A stretch of 64,000 nt of DNA from Massilia sp. ST3 (GTDB taxonomy: Bacteria > Pseudomonadota > Gammaproteobacteria > Burkholderiales > Burkholderiaceae_D). Location: positions 1 to 64,000 of the forward strand of contig NZ_JAGPWC010000017.1 of assembly GCF_018119405.1 (NCBI RefSeq), in the 5' to 3' direction. The notes below the pieces were generated by a model that searched no databases, was not told the DNA's origin, and saw only the letters and a program-made list of their open reading frames with translations. Each line of letters starts with the position of its first letter. Positions within the stretch are counted from its first letter, which is position 1. This document shows, piece by piece, positions 34,138 to 41,788 of the stretch. Made by a program: the position numbers and the translations under genes.

Positions 34138-34530
34138 GTGGCCAAGGACCGCAGCAGTTTCCCCCTGGTGTATTCATGCTCTGGCTGCTCCAGCGCGGCC
34201 CAGATGGCGAACCACGTCGCCCTCGAGCTGGACCGCCTCGGCGTGGCCGAGATGTCCTGCGTGGCCGGCGTCGGCGGCGACGTGCCCTCGCTGGTCAAGC
34301 TGGCGAAATCCGGACGTCCCGTCGTCGTCGTGGACGGCTGCCCGCTGGTGTGCGCCAGGAGCTGCCTGGCGCGCCACGGCGTGGCCCCCACCCTGCACTG
34401 GCAGCTGGGCGAACACGGCGTGCGCAAGCGCTATCACGCGGGGTTCGAGGCTGAGCAGGCGCAAGCGATGGTGGATGTGGTGGCCGAGGGTGTCGCCGCC
34501 CTCGCACCGTGCTTGCTTGAACCAGTTTAA
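34138..34530 (+). CDS. DGC-type putative zinc-binding protein
   Basis: A 130-residue cysteine-rich protein. GTG 34138 is the preferred start because AAGGAGG lies five bases upstream; a TTG at 34123 would place that site inside the gene. Cysteines occur as YSCSGCSSAAQMANHVAL, MSCVAGVGG and VVDGCPLVCARSCLARHG, the DGC pattern (pfam08859-like) regarded as metal-binding. Position between ubiT and nrdJ suggests a role in anaerobic metabolism, for instance metal or cofactor delivery; there is no direct evidence. The stop codon lies inside an FNR-type site for nrdJ. Confidence 0.75.
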   Translation: MAKDRSSFPLVYSCSGCSSAAQMANHVALELDRLGVAEMSCVAGVGGDVPSLVKLAKSGRPVVVVDGCPLVCARSCLARHGVAPTLHWQLGEHGVRKRYHAGFEAEQAQAMVDVVAEGVAALAPCLLEPV

Positions 34531-34558
34531 TGCGCCCGCGCCGCACCCGGCGGATAGT
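34517..34558 (+). promoter_or_regulatory. FNR-type site and -10-like GATAGT upstream of nrdJ
   Basis: TTGAACCAGTTTAA (34517-34530) matches TTGA-N6-TCAA except for one base, and GATAGT (34553-34558) sits 29.5 bases from its centre, the spacing of class II FNR-dependent promoters. The ATG of nrdJ is 34609. No cobalamin riboswitch-like structure is apparent in the 78-base leader, although nrdJ needs cobalamin. Confidence 0.5.
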
Positions 34559-34608
34559 GGCGAGACCATTCCCCAACCGGATCCACGCGATCCTCTGACC
34601 CGAGAACC

Positions 34609-37074
34609 ATGAACGCAAACGACCAGATGTTCGCAGCCACGATGCCGGCGCAAGAGGTATCCGTCGACGTGCTGCGCGAGAAGTACGCGAAAGGAAACGA
34701 GACCACTATCGCCGAGGTGCGCGCCCGCGTCGCGCGCGCCCTCGCCGCCTACGAGCCCGAAGGGTTGCGCGCCGAGATGGAGCAGCGCTTCCTGTGGGCC
34801 CAGGAGCACGGCTTCGTACCCGCCGGACGCATCAATTCCGCCGCCGGCCTGGGCATCAAGGCGACCCTGATGAACTGCTTCGTGCAGCCGGTGGGCGATT
34901 CGATCACCGGCGCGCACGACGGCCTGCCGGGCATCTACACCGCCGTGGCCGAGGCAGCCGAAACCATGCGCCGCGGCGGCGGGGTCGGCTACGACTTCAG
35001 TCCGATCCGGCCGGCCGGCAGCGCCGTGCGGGGCACCCGCTCGCGCGCTTCGGGACCGGTGTCCTACATGGAAGTGTTCGACGCCTCCTGCCGTACGGTG
35101 GAGTCGGCCGGCGCGCGGCGCGGCGCGCAGATGGGCGTGCTGCGCATCGACCACCCCGACATCGAACGCTTCATCGCCGCCAAGGACGGCGGCGCCTTCA
35201 GCAACTTCAACCTGTCGGTCGGTGTCACCGACCACTTCATGCACGCCGTGCTGGGCGACGCTGAAGTCGAGCTGTGGCACCAGGCCGAGCCGGGCGAGGA
35301 ACTGCTGGCCGCCGGCGCCGAGCGCCGCGAGGACGGCACGTGGGTCTACCGCCGCACAGGCGCGCGCGCCCTGTGGGACAAGGTGATGCGCTCGACCTAC
35401 GACCATGCCGAGCCCGGCGTGCTGTTCGTCGACCGCATGAACGCGGAGAACAACCTCTATTACGCCGAGCGCTTGTGCGCCACCAATCCCTGCGGCGAGC
35501 AGCCGCTGCCGCCTTACGGATGCTGCGACCTCGGTTCCGTGAACCTCACGCGCTGCGTGCGCGAGCCCTTCACGCCGGGCGCCTACTTCGATTTCGCCAC
35601 CATGCGCGAAGTCGCGGGCATCGGAGTGCGCATGCTCGACCTGGCACTGGACGCCACCCAATGGCCGCTGCCGCAGCAGGAACAGGAAGGACGCAGCAAG
35701 CGCCGCGTCGGCCTCGGTTTCATGGGACTCGGCAGCGCCCTTGTGATGTTGGGGGTGCGCTACGACAGCGATGAAGGCCGCCAGTTGGCCGCCCGCATTG
35801 CCGAGGAACTGCGCGATGCGGCCTACGCCGCCTCGGTCGCGCTGGCGCAGGAAAAAGGGGCCTTTCCGCTGTTCGACGCCGACGCCTACCTGGCGGGCCA
35901 GTTCGTGCGCCGCCTGCCCGAGGAGCTGCGCGCGGCGATCGCGCGCCACGGCATCCGCAACTCGCACCTGCTGTCGATCGCTCCGACCGGCACCATCTCG
36001 CTGGCCTTCGCCGACAATGCCTCGAACGGCATCGAGCCGGCCTTTTCCTGGGTTTACCAGCGCAAGAAGCGCATGCCGGACGACAGCCTGCGGAGCTACG
36101 AAGTGGCCGACCACGCCTGGCGCCTGTACCGCCAGCTCGGCCATGACGTGAGCGACGACGCCGCGCTGCCGCCGCAGTTCGTCACCGCGCTCGCGATGTC
36201 GGCCCACGACCACCTGCGCATGATGGAGGCGGTCCAGCCCTACGTCGACACCGCGATCTCGAAGACCGTCAACGTTCCCGCCGACTATCCCTACGAGCAG
36301 TTCAAGGATCTCTACACCGACGCCTGGCGCGCCGGCCTCAAGGGCCTGGCGACCTACCGCCCCAACAGCGTCACCGGCAGCGTGCTGAGCGTGGCGCCAG
36401 AGCCCGCGGCTGCAGGCGACGTCGATCCGCTACGCAAGCGCTTCGAGAGCCGTCCCCTGGGTGAACTCGAGTCGGTGACGTCCAAGGTTGAATACACGAC
36501 CCAGGAAGGCAAGAAAGCGGTCTACCTGACCATCAGCTTCATCCGCGCCGAAGGGGTACTGGACGGACGCGAAGTCGCGATCGAGCGGCCGTTCGAGTTC
36601 TTCATGCCGGCCAACCAGCGCAGCGACGGGCAGCAGTGGATCACCTCGACCATGCGCCTGTTGTCGCTGGCCGCGCGCGCCGGCAGCTCGATCGCCAAGG
36701 CGCTGGCCGACATGCGCGAAGTAGTCTGGGAAAAAGGCCCGGTGCGCTGCGGCTTCCTGACCCGCGAGGACGGCGTCCAGGTCCCGGTCTACCACGACTC
36801 GGAAGTCGCGGCGATCGCCTTCATGCTGCAGCGTGTCCTGATCCGGCGCGGCTTCCTCGACGCCTGGGGCAACCAGGTCCCAGTACAGCAGCTGGACCGG
36901 CAGCTCGCGCTGCGCGGCCAGGGGCCTGTCCAGCACCAGCCGGAGCCCCAGCCCGTGCCAGGACCTAACGCCGGCAGCGCCGCAAAATGCCCCGAATGCG
37001 GAGCCAGGACGCTGCACAAGGTCGACGCCTGCGCGCGCTGCGCCGAATGCCACTACATCGGCAGCTGCGGCTGA
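34609..37074 (+). CDS. nrdJ: Adenosylcobalamin-dependent ribonucleoside-diphosphate reductase (class II)
   Basis: An 821-residue class II reductase. Reductase-barrel parts visible are [16 protein letters not shown] (first redox Cys), [16 protein letters not shown], the finger-loop [20 protein letters not shown] (radical Cys and neighbours), and [20 protein letters not shown]. The tail contains [21 protein letters not shown] and GSCG, a zinc-ribbon-like and redox Cys ending. It makes deoxyribonucleotides with or without oxygen, so it suits the anaerobic gene set around it. Its promoter region has an FNR-like site. No nrdAB or nrdDG is in the window. Confidence 0.93.
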   Translation: MNANDQMFAATMPAQEVSVDVLREKYAKGNETTIAEVRARVARALAAYEPEGLRAEMEQRFLWAQEHGFVPAGRINSAAGLGIKATLMNCFVQPVGDSITGAHDGLPGIYTAVAEAAETMRRGGGVGYDFSPIRPAGSAVRGTRSRASGPVSYMEVFDASCRTVESAGARRGAQMGVLRIDHPDIERFIAAKDGGAFSNFNLSVGVTDHFMHAVLGDAEVELWHQAEPGEELLAAGAERREDGTWVYRRTGARALWDKVMRSTYDHAEPGVLFVDRMNAENNLYYAERLCATNPCGEQPLPPYGCCDLGSVNLTRCVREPFTPGAYFDFATMREVAGIGVRMLDLALDATQWPLPQQEQEGRSKRRVGLGFMGLGSALVMLGVRYDSDEGRQLAARIAEELRDAAYAASVALAQEKGAFPLFDADAYLAGQFVRRLPEELRAAIARHGIRNSHLLSIAPTGTISLAFADNASNGIEPAFSWVYQRKKRMPDDSLRSYEVADHAWRLYRQLGHDVSDDAALPPQFVTALAMSAHDHLRMMEAVQPYVDTAISKTVNVPADYPYEQFKDLYTDAWRAGLKGLATYRPNSVTGSVLSVAPEPAAAGDVDPLRKRFESRPLGELESVTSKVEYTTQEGKKAVYLTISFIRAEGVLDGREVAIERPFEFFMPANQRSDGQQWITSTMRLLSLAARAGSSIAKALADMREVVWEKGPVRCGFLTREDGVQVPVYHDSEVAAIAFMLQRVLIRRGFLDAWGNQVPVQQLDRQLALRGQGPVQHQPEPQPVPGPNAGSAAKCPECGARTLHKVDACARCAECHYIGSCG

Positions 37075-37102
37075 CGCCCTTCCTGCGCCGCTTGCCGAAA
37101 CC

Positions 37103-37144
37103 TGAAACTGGTTCAAGGAAAGCGGCGCGCGGTCCGGCTAAGAT
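37103..37144 (+). promoter_or_regulatory. FNR-like half-site and -10-like TAAGAT upstream of the HMA gene
   Basis: TGAAACTGGTTCAA (37103-37116) is the reverse complement of TTGAACCAGTTTCA, sharing the AACCAGTT core of the ubiU and nrdJ sites; one half-site is perfect and the other degenerate. TAAGAT (37139-37144) is 29.5 bases from its centre. The predicted transcript starts near 37151, which excludes an ATG at 37143 and supports the ATG at 37182. Confidence 0.4.
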
Positions 37145-37181
37145 GAATCCATCGCTCCTCCTCACTTCTCAAGGAAACAAC

Positions 37182-37436
37182 ATGGAACACAGCCTGCAAC
37201 TCTCCGCGACGCTCGACCATCCGGGCGTGGAAAAAATGTTTCAGACCCTGCGCTCGGTCCCGGGCGTGCGCGCGGTCGAAGCCACGGCCGGCAGCAGCCG
37301 GGTCTATGTGCAGTTCGACGATAGCCTGACCTCGGCGCAGGAGATCCGCACCAGCGTCAGCCGCTCGGGTTTCCCGCTGCTTGCGAGCGCGCCGCACTCA
37401 GGCGGCGGGTGCTGTGGTTCGTGCGGCGGGCACTAG
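37182..37436 (+). CDS. Small heavy-metal-associated (HMA-like) protein with Cys-rich tail
   Basis: An 84-residue protein, MEHSLQLSATLDHPGVEKMF, preceded by AAGGAA at five bases. The ferredoxin-like beta-alpha-beta pattern (LRSVPGVRAVEATAGSSRVYVQFDD) resembles HMA metal chaperones, but the usual N-terminal CxxC is absent; cysteines are instead in the tail GGGCCGSCGGH. It could be a nickel, copper or cobalt handling protein. Location directly after the cobalamin-dependent reductase and a shared FNR-like site suggest anaerobic use. Convergent with the nitroreductase gene, 3 bases apart. Confidence 0.65.
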   Translation: MEHSLQLSATLDHPGVEKMFQTLRSVPGVRAVEATAGSSRVYVQFDDSLTSAQEIRTSVSRSGFPLLASAPHSGGGCCGSCGGH

Positions 37437-37439
37437 ACC

Positions 37440-38024
37440 TTACAGGACCGAATAGAATTGCCCCGGCTGCGCCCTTGCGGGTGCGGCCTTTGCCGTTGCC
37501 GGAGTGCCGAAGGCGATAAAGCACACCGCTTCCTCATGGCATGCAAGGCCCAGCAATGCGCGCATCGCGGCGTGGTGCATCGCGCCTCCGCTGGCCAGGC
37601 CGCTGGCGAAGTCCAGGCACTGGGCGGCGAGCAGCATGTTCTGGATCGCGCAGCCCAGCGACACCAGCTTTTCCGCACGCGGAGGCGCTCCGGCGGCAGG
37701 ATCATCGACCAGTACCGCCGCTATCAGGCAGGGAGCGTGGAAAGCGCGCTGGCGGGCGGCGGCGAGGGCCTCGTCGCCGCAATCCGGGTCGCGCTCGGCC
37801 AGCGCCGCGGCGAACACGGCGCCGAGCTCGGCGCGCTTGTGGTCCGGAATGAGGATGAAACGCCATGGCAGCAGGCGCCCATGGTCGGGGGCGCAGGCCG
37901 CCGCCTCCAGGATACGGTGCAGGTCGTCCTGGTCCGGCCCGGGCGCCGCCAGGCGCCGCGGAAGCGTGTTGCGGCGCGCGGCCAGGTGCGCAAGCAGCGC
38001 GTGGGAGGTGCGAGGGTCTTGCAT
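37440..38024 (-). CDS. Nitroreductase family flavoprotein
   Basis: A 194-residue nitroreductase-fold protein resembling the YdjA/TdsD group. Features are LAARRNTLPRRLAAPGPDQD (FMN phosphate-binding Arg region), APDHGRLLPWRFILIPD and AIQNMLLAAQCLDFASGLASG. Such proteins bind FMN and reduce nitro or quinone-like compounds with NAD(P)H. It is the only leftward gene in this region; its start at 38024 faces moaD across a 180-base divergent gap holding CTAG tetramers. Confidence 0.85.
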   Translation of the reverse strand: MQDPRTSHALLAHLAARRNTLPRRLAAPGPDQDDLHRILEAAACAPDHGRLLPWRFILIPDHKRAELGAVFAAALAERDPDCGDEALAAARQRAFHAPCLIAAVLVDDPAAGAPPRAEKLVSLGCAIQNMLLAAQCLDFASGLASGGAMHHAAMRALLGLACHEEAVCFIAFGTPATAKAAPARAQPGQFYSVL

Positions 38025-38106
38025 AGGTTCTTCCTTTGCCTGGCGGCGACGTCGCCGCCCTCCGAGTATAGACAGCGCGGCCGGCGCCGTCCGCCCTCCC
38101 GACGAT

Positions 38107-38175
38107 CTAGTACCGAATGCCTAGTCTCTCTAGTCCGTCGTGCCGACTGCGCCCGCCGCTTGCCGTCTTTACAAT
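38107..38175 (+). promoter_or_regulatory. CTAG cluster and -10-like TACAAT upstream of moaD
   Basis: CTAG occurs at 38107, 38121 and 38130; the last two have the same 9-base period as the pair before narG and both are followed by TC. TACAAT (38170-38175) matches five of six -10 positions and is 30 bases before the moaD ATG. There is no clear -35, as expected for an activator-dependent promoter. Confidence 0.4.
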
Positions 38176-38204
38176 GGCGCCAGCATCGACTACGGGACCG
38201 CACC

Positions 38205-38462
38205 ATGCATATTCAACTTCGTTTCTTCGCAAGCTTGCGCGAAGCCCTGGGCACGTCGGGCGAGCGCATCCAGGTACCGCAGCACCTCGCCACGGCCGGC
38301 GACGTGCTGGCGCTGCTGCGCCGGCGCGGGAGCCCATGGGACGCCGCGCTCGGGCCGGAGCGCGCCTACCGGATCGCCGTCGACCAGCGCATGGGCGGCC
38401 TCGCCAGCGCCATCCACGACGGCGCCGAGCTGGCGGTATTCCCGCCAGTGACGGGAGGCTAG
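38205..38462 (+). CDS. moaD: Molybdopterin synthase small subunit
   Basis: An 85-residue ubiquitin-fold protein, MHIQLRFFASLREALGTSGE, ending in PPVTGG; the terminal Gly-Gly is the site of thiocarboxylation. It donates sulfur to precursor Z within molybdopterin synthase. Immediately followed by moaE (2 bases). Supports molybdenum cofactor supply for NarG. Other moa genes are not in the window. Confidence 0.93.
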   Translation: MHIQLRFFASLREALGTSGERIQVPQHLATAGDVLALLRRRGSPWDAALGPERAYRIAVDQRMGGLASAIHDGAELAVFPPVTGG

Positions 38463-38464
38463 CG

Positions 38465-38953
38465 ATGCCGGTACGTCTCCAGCACGAAGACTTTGACCTG
38501 AACGCCGAACTGGAGCGGCTGCGTGCCGGCCGCCCGGAAATCGGCGCCGTGGTCGCTTTCGTGGGCACGGTCAGGGACTTGGGAGCCGGCGGCGTGGTCA
38601 CGCTGATGGAGCTCGAGCACTACCCCGGCATGACTGAAGCGGCACTGGAAGGCATCGCCGCGCTGGCGATGCGCCGCTGGCCGGTCACGGACGTGCTGGT
38701 CGTGCACCGCATCGGCGCCCTGCAGGCACGCGAGCAGATCGTGCTGGCAGCCGTGGCGGCCCCGCACCGCAGCGACGCCTTCGCGGCCTGCGAATTCGTC
38801 ATGGACTACCTGAAGACCCGCGCGCCGTTCTGGAAGAAGGAATGCGGCGCGGCCGGCACGCGCTGGGTCGAGGCGCGCGAGCAGGACGAAGCGGCGCTTG
38901 CGCGCTGGGAAGCGGCCGCCCCTGAGCGCCGCCGCGCGCTTGCCCGCCCATGA
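38465..38953 (+). CDS. moaE: Molybdopterin synthase catalytic subunit
   Basis: A 162-residue protein beginning MPVRLQHEDFDLNAELERLR. Family motifs include GAVVAFVGTVRD, LELEHYPGMTEAAL-type residues (ELEHYPGMTEAALEG), VVHRIGAL and FVMDYLKTRAPFWKKE, with the conserved lysines of the active site in the last. It combines with MoaD to form molybdopterin. The stop overlaps the ATG of the diguanylate cyclase gene (ATGA). Confidence 0.93.
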   Translation: MPVRLQHEDFDLNAELERLRAGRPEIGAVVAFVGTVRDLGAGGVVTLMELEHYPGMTEAALEGIAALAMRRWPVTDVLVVHRIGALQAREQIVLAAVAAPHRSDAFAACEFVMDYLKTRAPFWKKECGAAGTRWVEAREQDEAALARWEAAAPERRRALARP

Positions 38954-40068
38954 ATCCAGCGCCCGCGAACCCTCCTTCCTCCGTGCTCACCCTGCATGCG
39001 CGCGCCGAGGCCGACCTGCGCCATCTGCTCCCGCGCGTCGGCCCGGTGCTGGCGGCCATGCTCATCGTGTACACGGCATGGGACTTCCTGCTGGACCCGG
39101 CACACGTCCTGCAATCCGGCATGACCCGGGTGGCGTTCGCCGCGCTGGCCGCCATCGCCTTCTGGCCCGCCGTCCCCAACTGCTCGGCGCACCAGCGGGC
39201 GGCATGGGCGCACTGGATGCTGTCCAGCGGTGTCATCCTGGCCAGCGCCCAGCTCGACGGCGGTCTGGTGCAGGGCGTGGGCGGCATCGTGATCGGCCTG
39301 TTCCTGGTGCCCTTCATCGCGAACGGCAGCGCGCACTTCGCCAAGATCGTATCGCCCCCGGCCCTGCTGTTCGTGGCGTGCAGCGCCCTTGCCTGCACCC
39401 TGCCGGAACTGCTGCGCGGCATCCTGCTGTACGCGTCGGCGCTGGCCGTGGCCTTCGTGCAGATGCACATCGCCGCCGCGCTCCGCCGCCACGCGCTGGC
39501 GGTCGAATCCAGGCTGGTCCAGGAAGCCAGCCACGACCCGCTCACCGGCATCCATAACCGCGCCTGGCTCAGCCAAGCGGCTGCGCTGGCGTTCTCGTCG
39601 TCCCGGCGCTACAGGACGGAGCTGGCCTTCGCCATGCTGGACATCGACCATTTCAAGCGCGTCAACGACACCTACGGCCATCAGACCGGCGATGAAGTCT
39701 TGAAGGCCGTGGCGCGCACCATCCAGGGCGCCCTGCGCGAGACCGATCATGCCGGCAGGTTCGGCGGCGAGGAGTTCTTCTGCATCTTCCCCCAGACGTC
39801 CGACGCCAGCGCGCGCCTTTGCGCCGAACGCATCCGGCAAGCCATCGCCGCGCTCGAAGTCCCGGCCCAGGACGGCACTGTGCGCGTCACCATCAGTATC
39901 GGCCTGGCGCGCATGCAGGACGCGCACGCCACATGGGAGGAGGTGCTGAAGCAAGCGGACGAGGCGCTCTACGCCGCCAAGCAGTCGGGCCGGAACTGTG
40001 TCAGGGTCGCCGGCGACCGCGACGGCACGGAGCCGGTGGCATTCCGGGAGGATTCCGCCCTGGTTTGA
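38950..40068 (+). CDS. Membrane-bound diguanylate cyclase (GGDEF)
   Basis: A 372-residue protein with five or six N-terminal hydrophobic segments (about residues 28-170), then a GGDEF domain: HDPLTGIHNRAWL, AMLDIDHFKRVNDTYGHQTGDEVL and the active-site signature FGGEEFF near residue 278. An RxxD inhibitory site (RETD) lies five to ten residues before it. It would make cyclic di-GMP in response to a membrane signal. Translationally coupled to moaE, which is unusual partnering. Its stop codon lies in a perfect FNR box for the next gene. Confidence 0.88.
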   Translation: MNPAPANPPSSVLTLHARAEADLRHLLPRVGPVLAAMLIVYTAWDFLLDPAHVLQSGMTRVAFAALAAIAFWPAVPNCSAHQRAAWAHWMLSSGVILASAQLDGGLVQGVGGIVIGLFLVPFIANGSAHFAKIVSPPALLFVACSALACTLPELLRGILLYASALAVAFVQMHIAAALRRHALAVESRLVQEASHDPLTGIHNRAWLSQAAALAFSSSRRYRTELAFAMLDIDHFKRVNDTYGHQTGDEVLKAVARTIQGALRETDHAGRFGGEEFFCIFPQTSDASARLCAERIRQAIAALEVPAQDGTVRVTISIGLARMQDAHATWEEVLKQADEALYAAKQSGRNCVRVAGDRDGTEPVAFREDSALV

Positions 40069-40107
40069 CCTAGGTCAAGGACGGCGCGCGGACCGCTCCT
40101 CTATCGT
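40065..40107 (+). promoter_or_regulatory. Perfect FNR-type palindrome upstream of the L,D-transpeptidase gene
   Basis: TTGACCTAGGTCAA (40065-40078) is a perfect inverted repeat and fits TTGA-N6-TCAA. TATCGT (40102-40107) lies about 30 bases from its centre, class II promoter geometry, giving a start near 40113 and a short leader before ATG 40124 or 40136. The box includes the stop codon of the diguanylate cyclase gene. Confidence 0.65.
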
Positions 40108-40123
40108 GCAGTGACGTCAACGA

Positions 40124-41668
40124 TTGCTCAGTATCATGCTTTCCATTTCTTCGGCCCGGCCATCTTTCTCTTTCCGCCGTATCGCTTGCGGCATCCTGTT
40201 CTCGCTGATCCATGCCGCGGCCGCCGCCCTGCCGCTGCCCTGGCTGGCGAACGGGCAGGAGCAGGCGCGCCAGGCGCTGCGCCTGCTGCTGGATGCCGCC
40301 TCGCACGGCCTCGACCCGGCGCACTATGACGCCGACGCATTGACGCGCAGGCTGGGCGCACTGGAAATGCTGGAGGATTCCGCCGGCACCACGGCGTTCG
40401 AGCGCGACCTTGGCGCCGCAATGGGCCGCTACCTGGCGGACCTGCATGCCGGCCGCACCGCCTCGCCCTACCGTCCCGCGTCGGGCGCCGCGGCCGCCTT
40501 CGACCCCGCCTTGCAGCTGCACCTTGCGCTGGACGCCAAGCGCCTGGCGCAGGCGGTCGACCAGGCCGCGCCGGCGATCCCCTTGTACGCCAGGGTCAGG
40601 TCGGTGCTGGCACAGTACCGGGAACTGGCGCGGCTGTATCCGGAATGGCCATCGCTGCCGCCCGCCGGCCAGGCAGGTATCGCTGCCGGCAGCGCCTACG
40701 CCGGCAGCGCGCTGCTGCGCGAACGCCTGCAGCTGCTGGGCGACCTCGGCGAGGACGACGCCCCCGACGGCGAGCAGACCTACACACCCGCGCTTGCGGC
40801 CGCGGTCCGGCGTTTCCAGTCGCGCCACGGACTGGTCGAGGACGGCGTGCTGGGCCCGGGCACCCTTGCCGCCTTGTCGGTGCCGCTCACCCACCGCGTC
40901 GCCCAGCTTAGCCTGACCCTGGAACGCCTGCGCTGGATGCCGCCGCCGCCTGACGGCCGGCTGGTGGCGGTCAACCTGCCCGCCTACCGCCTGTGGGCCT
41001 TCGACCTAGGCAGCCGCTCCTGGACGGCCCCGCTCGAAATGCGGGTCATCGTCGGCAAGGCTGCCAGGACGCCGACCCCGCTGTTCATCGGCCAGATGCG
41101 CTATCTCGAGTTCAACCCTTACTGGAATGTGCCGCGCAGCATAGAGCTTGGCGAAATCATCCCCAAGCTGGCGCGCAATCCAGCCTACCTGGAACAGCAC
41201 GACATGGAGCTGGTGGGGGCCGACGGCCAGGTGCTGCCGGCGGCGGGCAGCCAAGCGCTCGCCCGCCTGCGCGCCGGCACCGCCCGCACCAGGCAGCGCC
41301 CGGGCCCGTCGAACGTGCTCGGGGAGGTCAAGTTCGCCATGCCGAACCCGATGAACATCTATCTGCATTCGACCTCCTCGAAGGAGCTGTTCGCCCGCAC
41401 ACGCCGCGACCTGAGCCACGGCTGCATCCGCGTGGAGCGTCCGGCGGAACTGGCGCAATTCGTACTCGCCGATCCGGAACAGTGGAGCGCGGAGCGCGTG
41501 GCCGACGCGATGCGCCCGGGACCGACTCGCACGGTGAGGCTGCGCGCACCGGTGTCGGTGGTCCTGTTCTACGCGACCGCGCTCGCAGACCGCGACGGGC
41601 GCGCCTTGTTCGCCGACGACATCTATGGACTGGACCAGCCGCTGATCCGGGCCCTGCGCGCCGATTGA
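40124..41668 (+). CDS. L,D-transpeptidase (YkuD domain, YcbB-like)
   Basis: A 514-residue secreted protein; a hydrophobic signal segment follows the first residues (GILFSLIHAAAAALPLPWLA). ATG 40136 is an alternative start. A peptidoglycan-binding domain (AAVRRFQSRHGLVEDGVLGP, about residues 225-245) precedes the YkuD domain, whose catalytic motif is SHGCIRVERP near residue 428, with YLHSTSSKELF before it. It would crosslink meso-DAP residues in the periplasm, as YcbB/LdtD does. An FNR-type promoter suggests that crosslinking changes under low oxygen. Confidence 0.9.
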   Translation: MLSIMLSISSARPSFSFRRIACGILFSLIHAAAAALPLPWLANGQEQARQALRLLLDAASHGLDPAHYDADALTRRLGALEMLEDSAGTTAFERDLGAAMGRYLADLHAGRTASPYRPASGAAAAFDPALQLHLALDAKRLAQAVDQAAPAIPLYARVRSVLAQYRELARLYPEWPSLPPAGQAGIAAGSAYAGSALLRERLQLLGDLGEDDAPDGEQTYTPALAAAVRRFQSRHGLVEDGVLGPGTLAALSVPLTHRVAQLSLTLERLRWMPPPPDGRLVAVNLPAYRLWAFDLGSRSWTAPLEMRVIVGKAARTPTPLFIGQMRYLEFNPYWNVPRSIELGEIIPKLARNPAYLEQHDMELVGADGQVLPAAGSQALARLRAGTARTRQRPGPSNVLGEVKFAMPNPMNIYLHSTSSKELFARTRRDLSHGCIRVERPAELAQFVLADPEQWSAERVADAMRPGPTRTVRLRAPVSVVLFYATALADRDGRALFADDIYGLDQPLIRALRAD

Positions 41669-41712
41669 GGGCCATGCGGCTTGACGCATGCGGCGGCCGA
41701 TGCGATCCTAAA

Positions 41713-41755
41713 TTGATCCACATCAATTACTGCGCAGCGGCGCTCAAAGTACAGT
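41713..41755 (+). promoter_or_regulatory. Consensus FNR box and -10-like TACAGT upstream of the stress protein
   Basis: TTGATCCACATCAA (41713-41726) matches the FNR consensus TTGAT-N4-ATCAA exactly. TACAGT (41750-41755) is 30.5 bases from its centre, fitting a class II FNR-activated promoter; the ATG is 41789. It is the best single regulatory site in the window. Confidence 0.75.
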
Positions 41756-41788
41756 CCAGACGTCACTTTCACAACAGAAAGGAAGTCC

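Noticed and set aside
34531-34608. Cobalamin riboswitch before nrdJ
   Set aside because: The leader is only 78 bases and lacks a recognisable B12-box; an FNR-like site explains regulation better.
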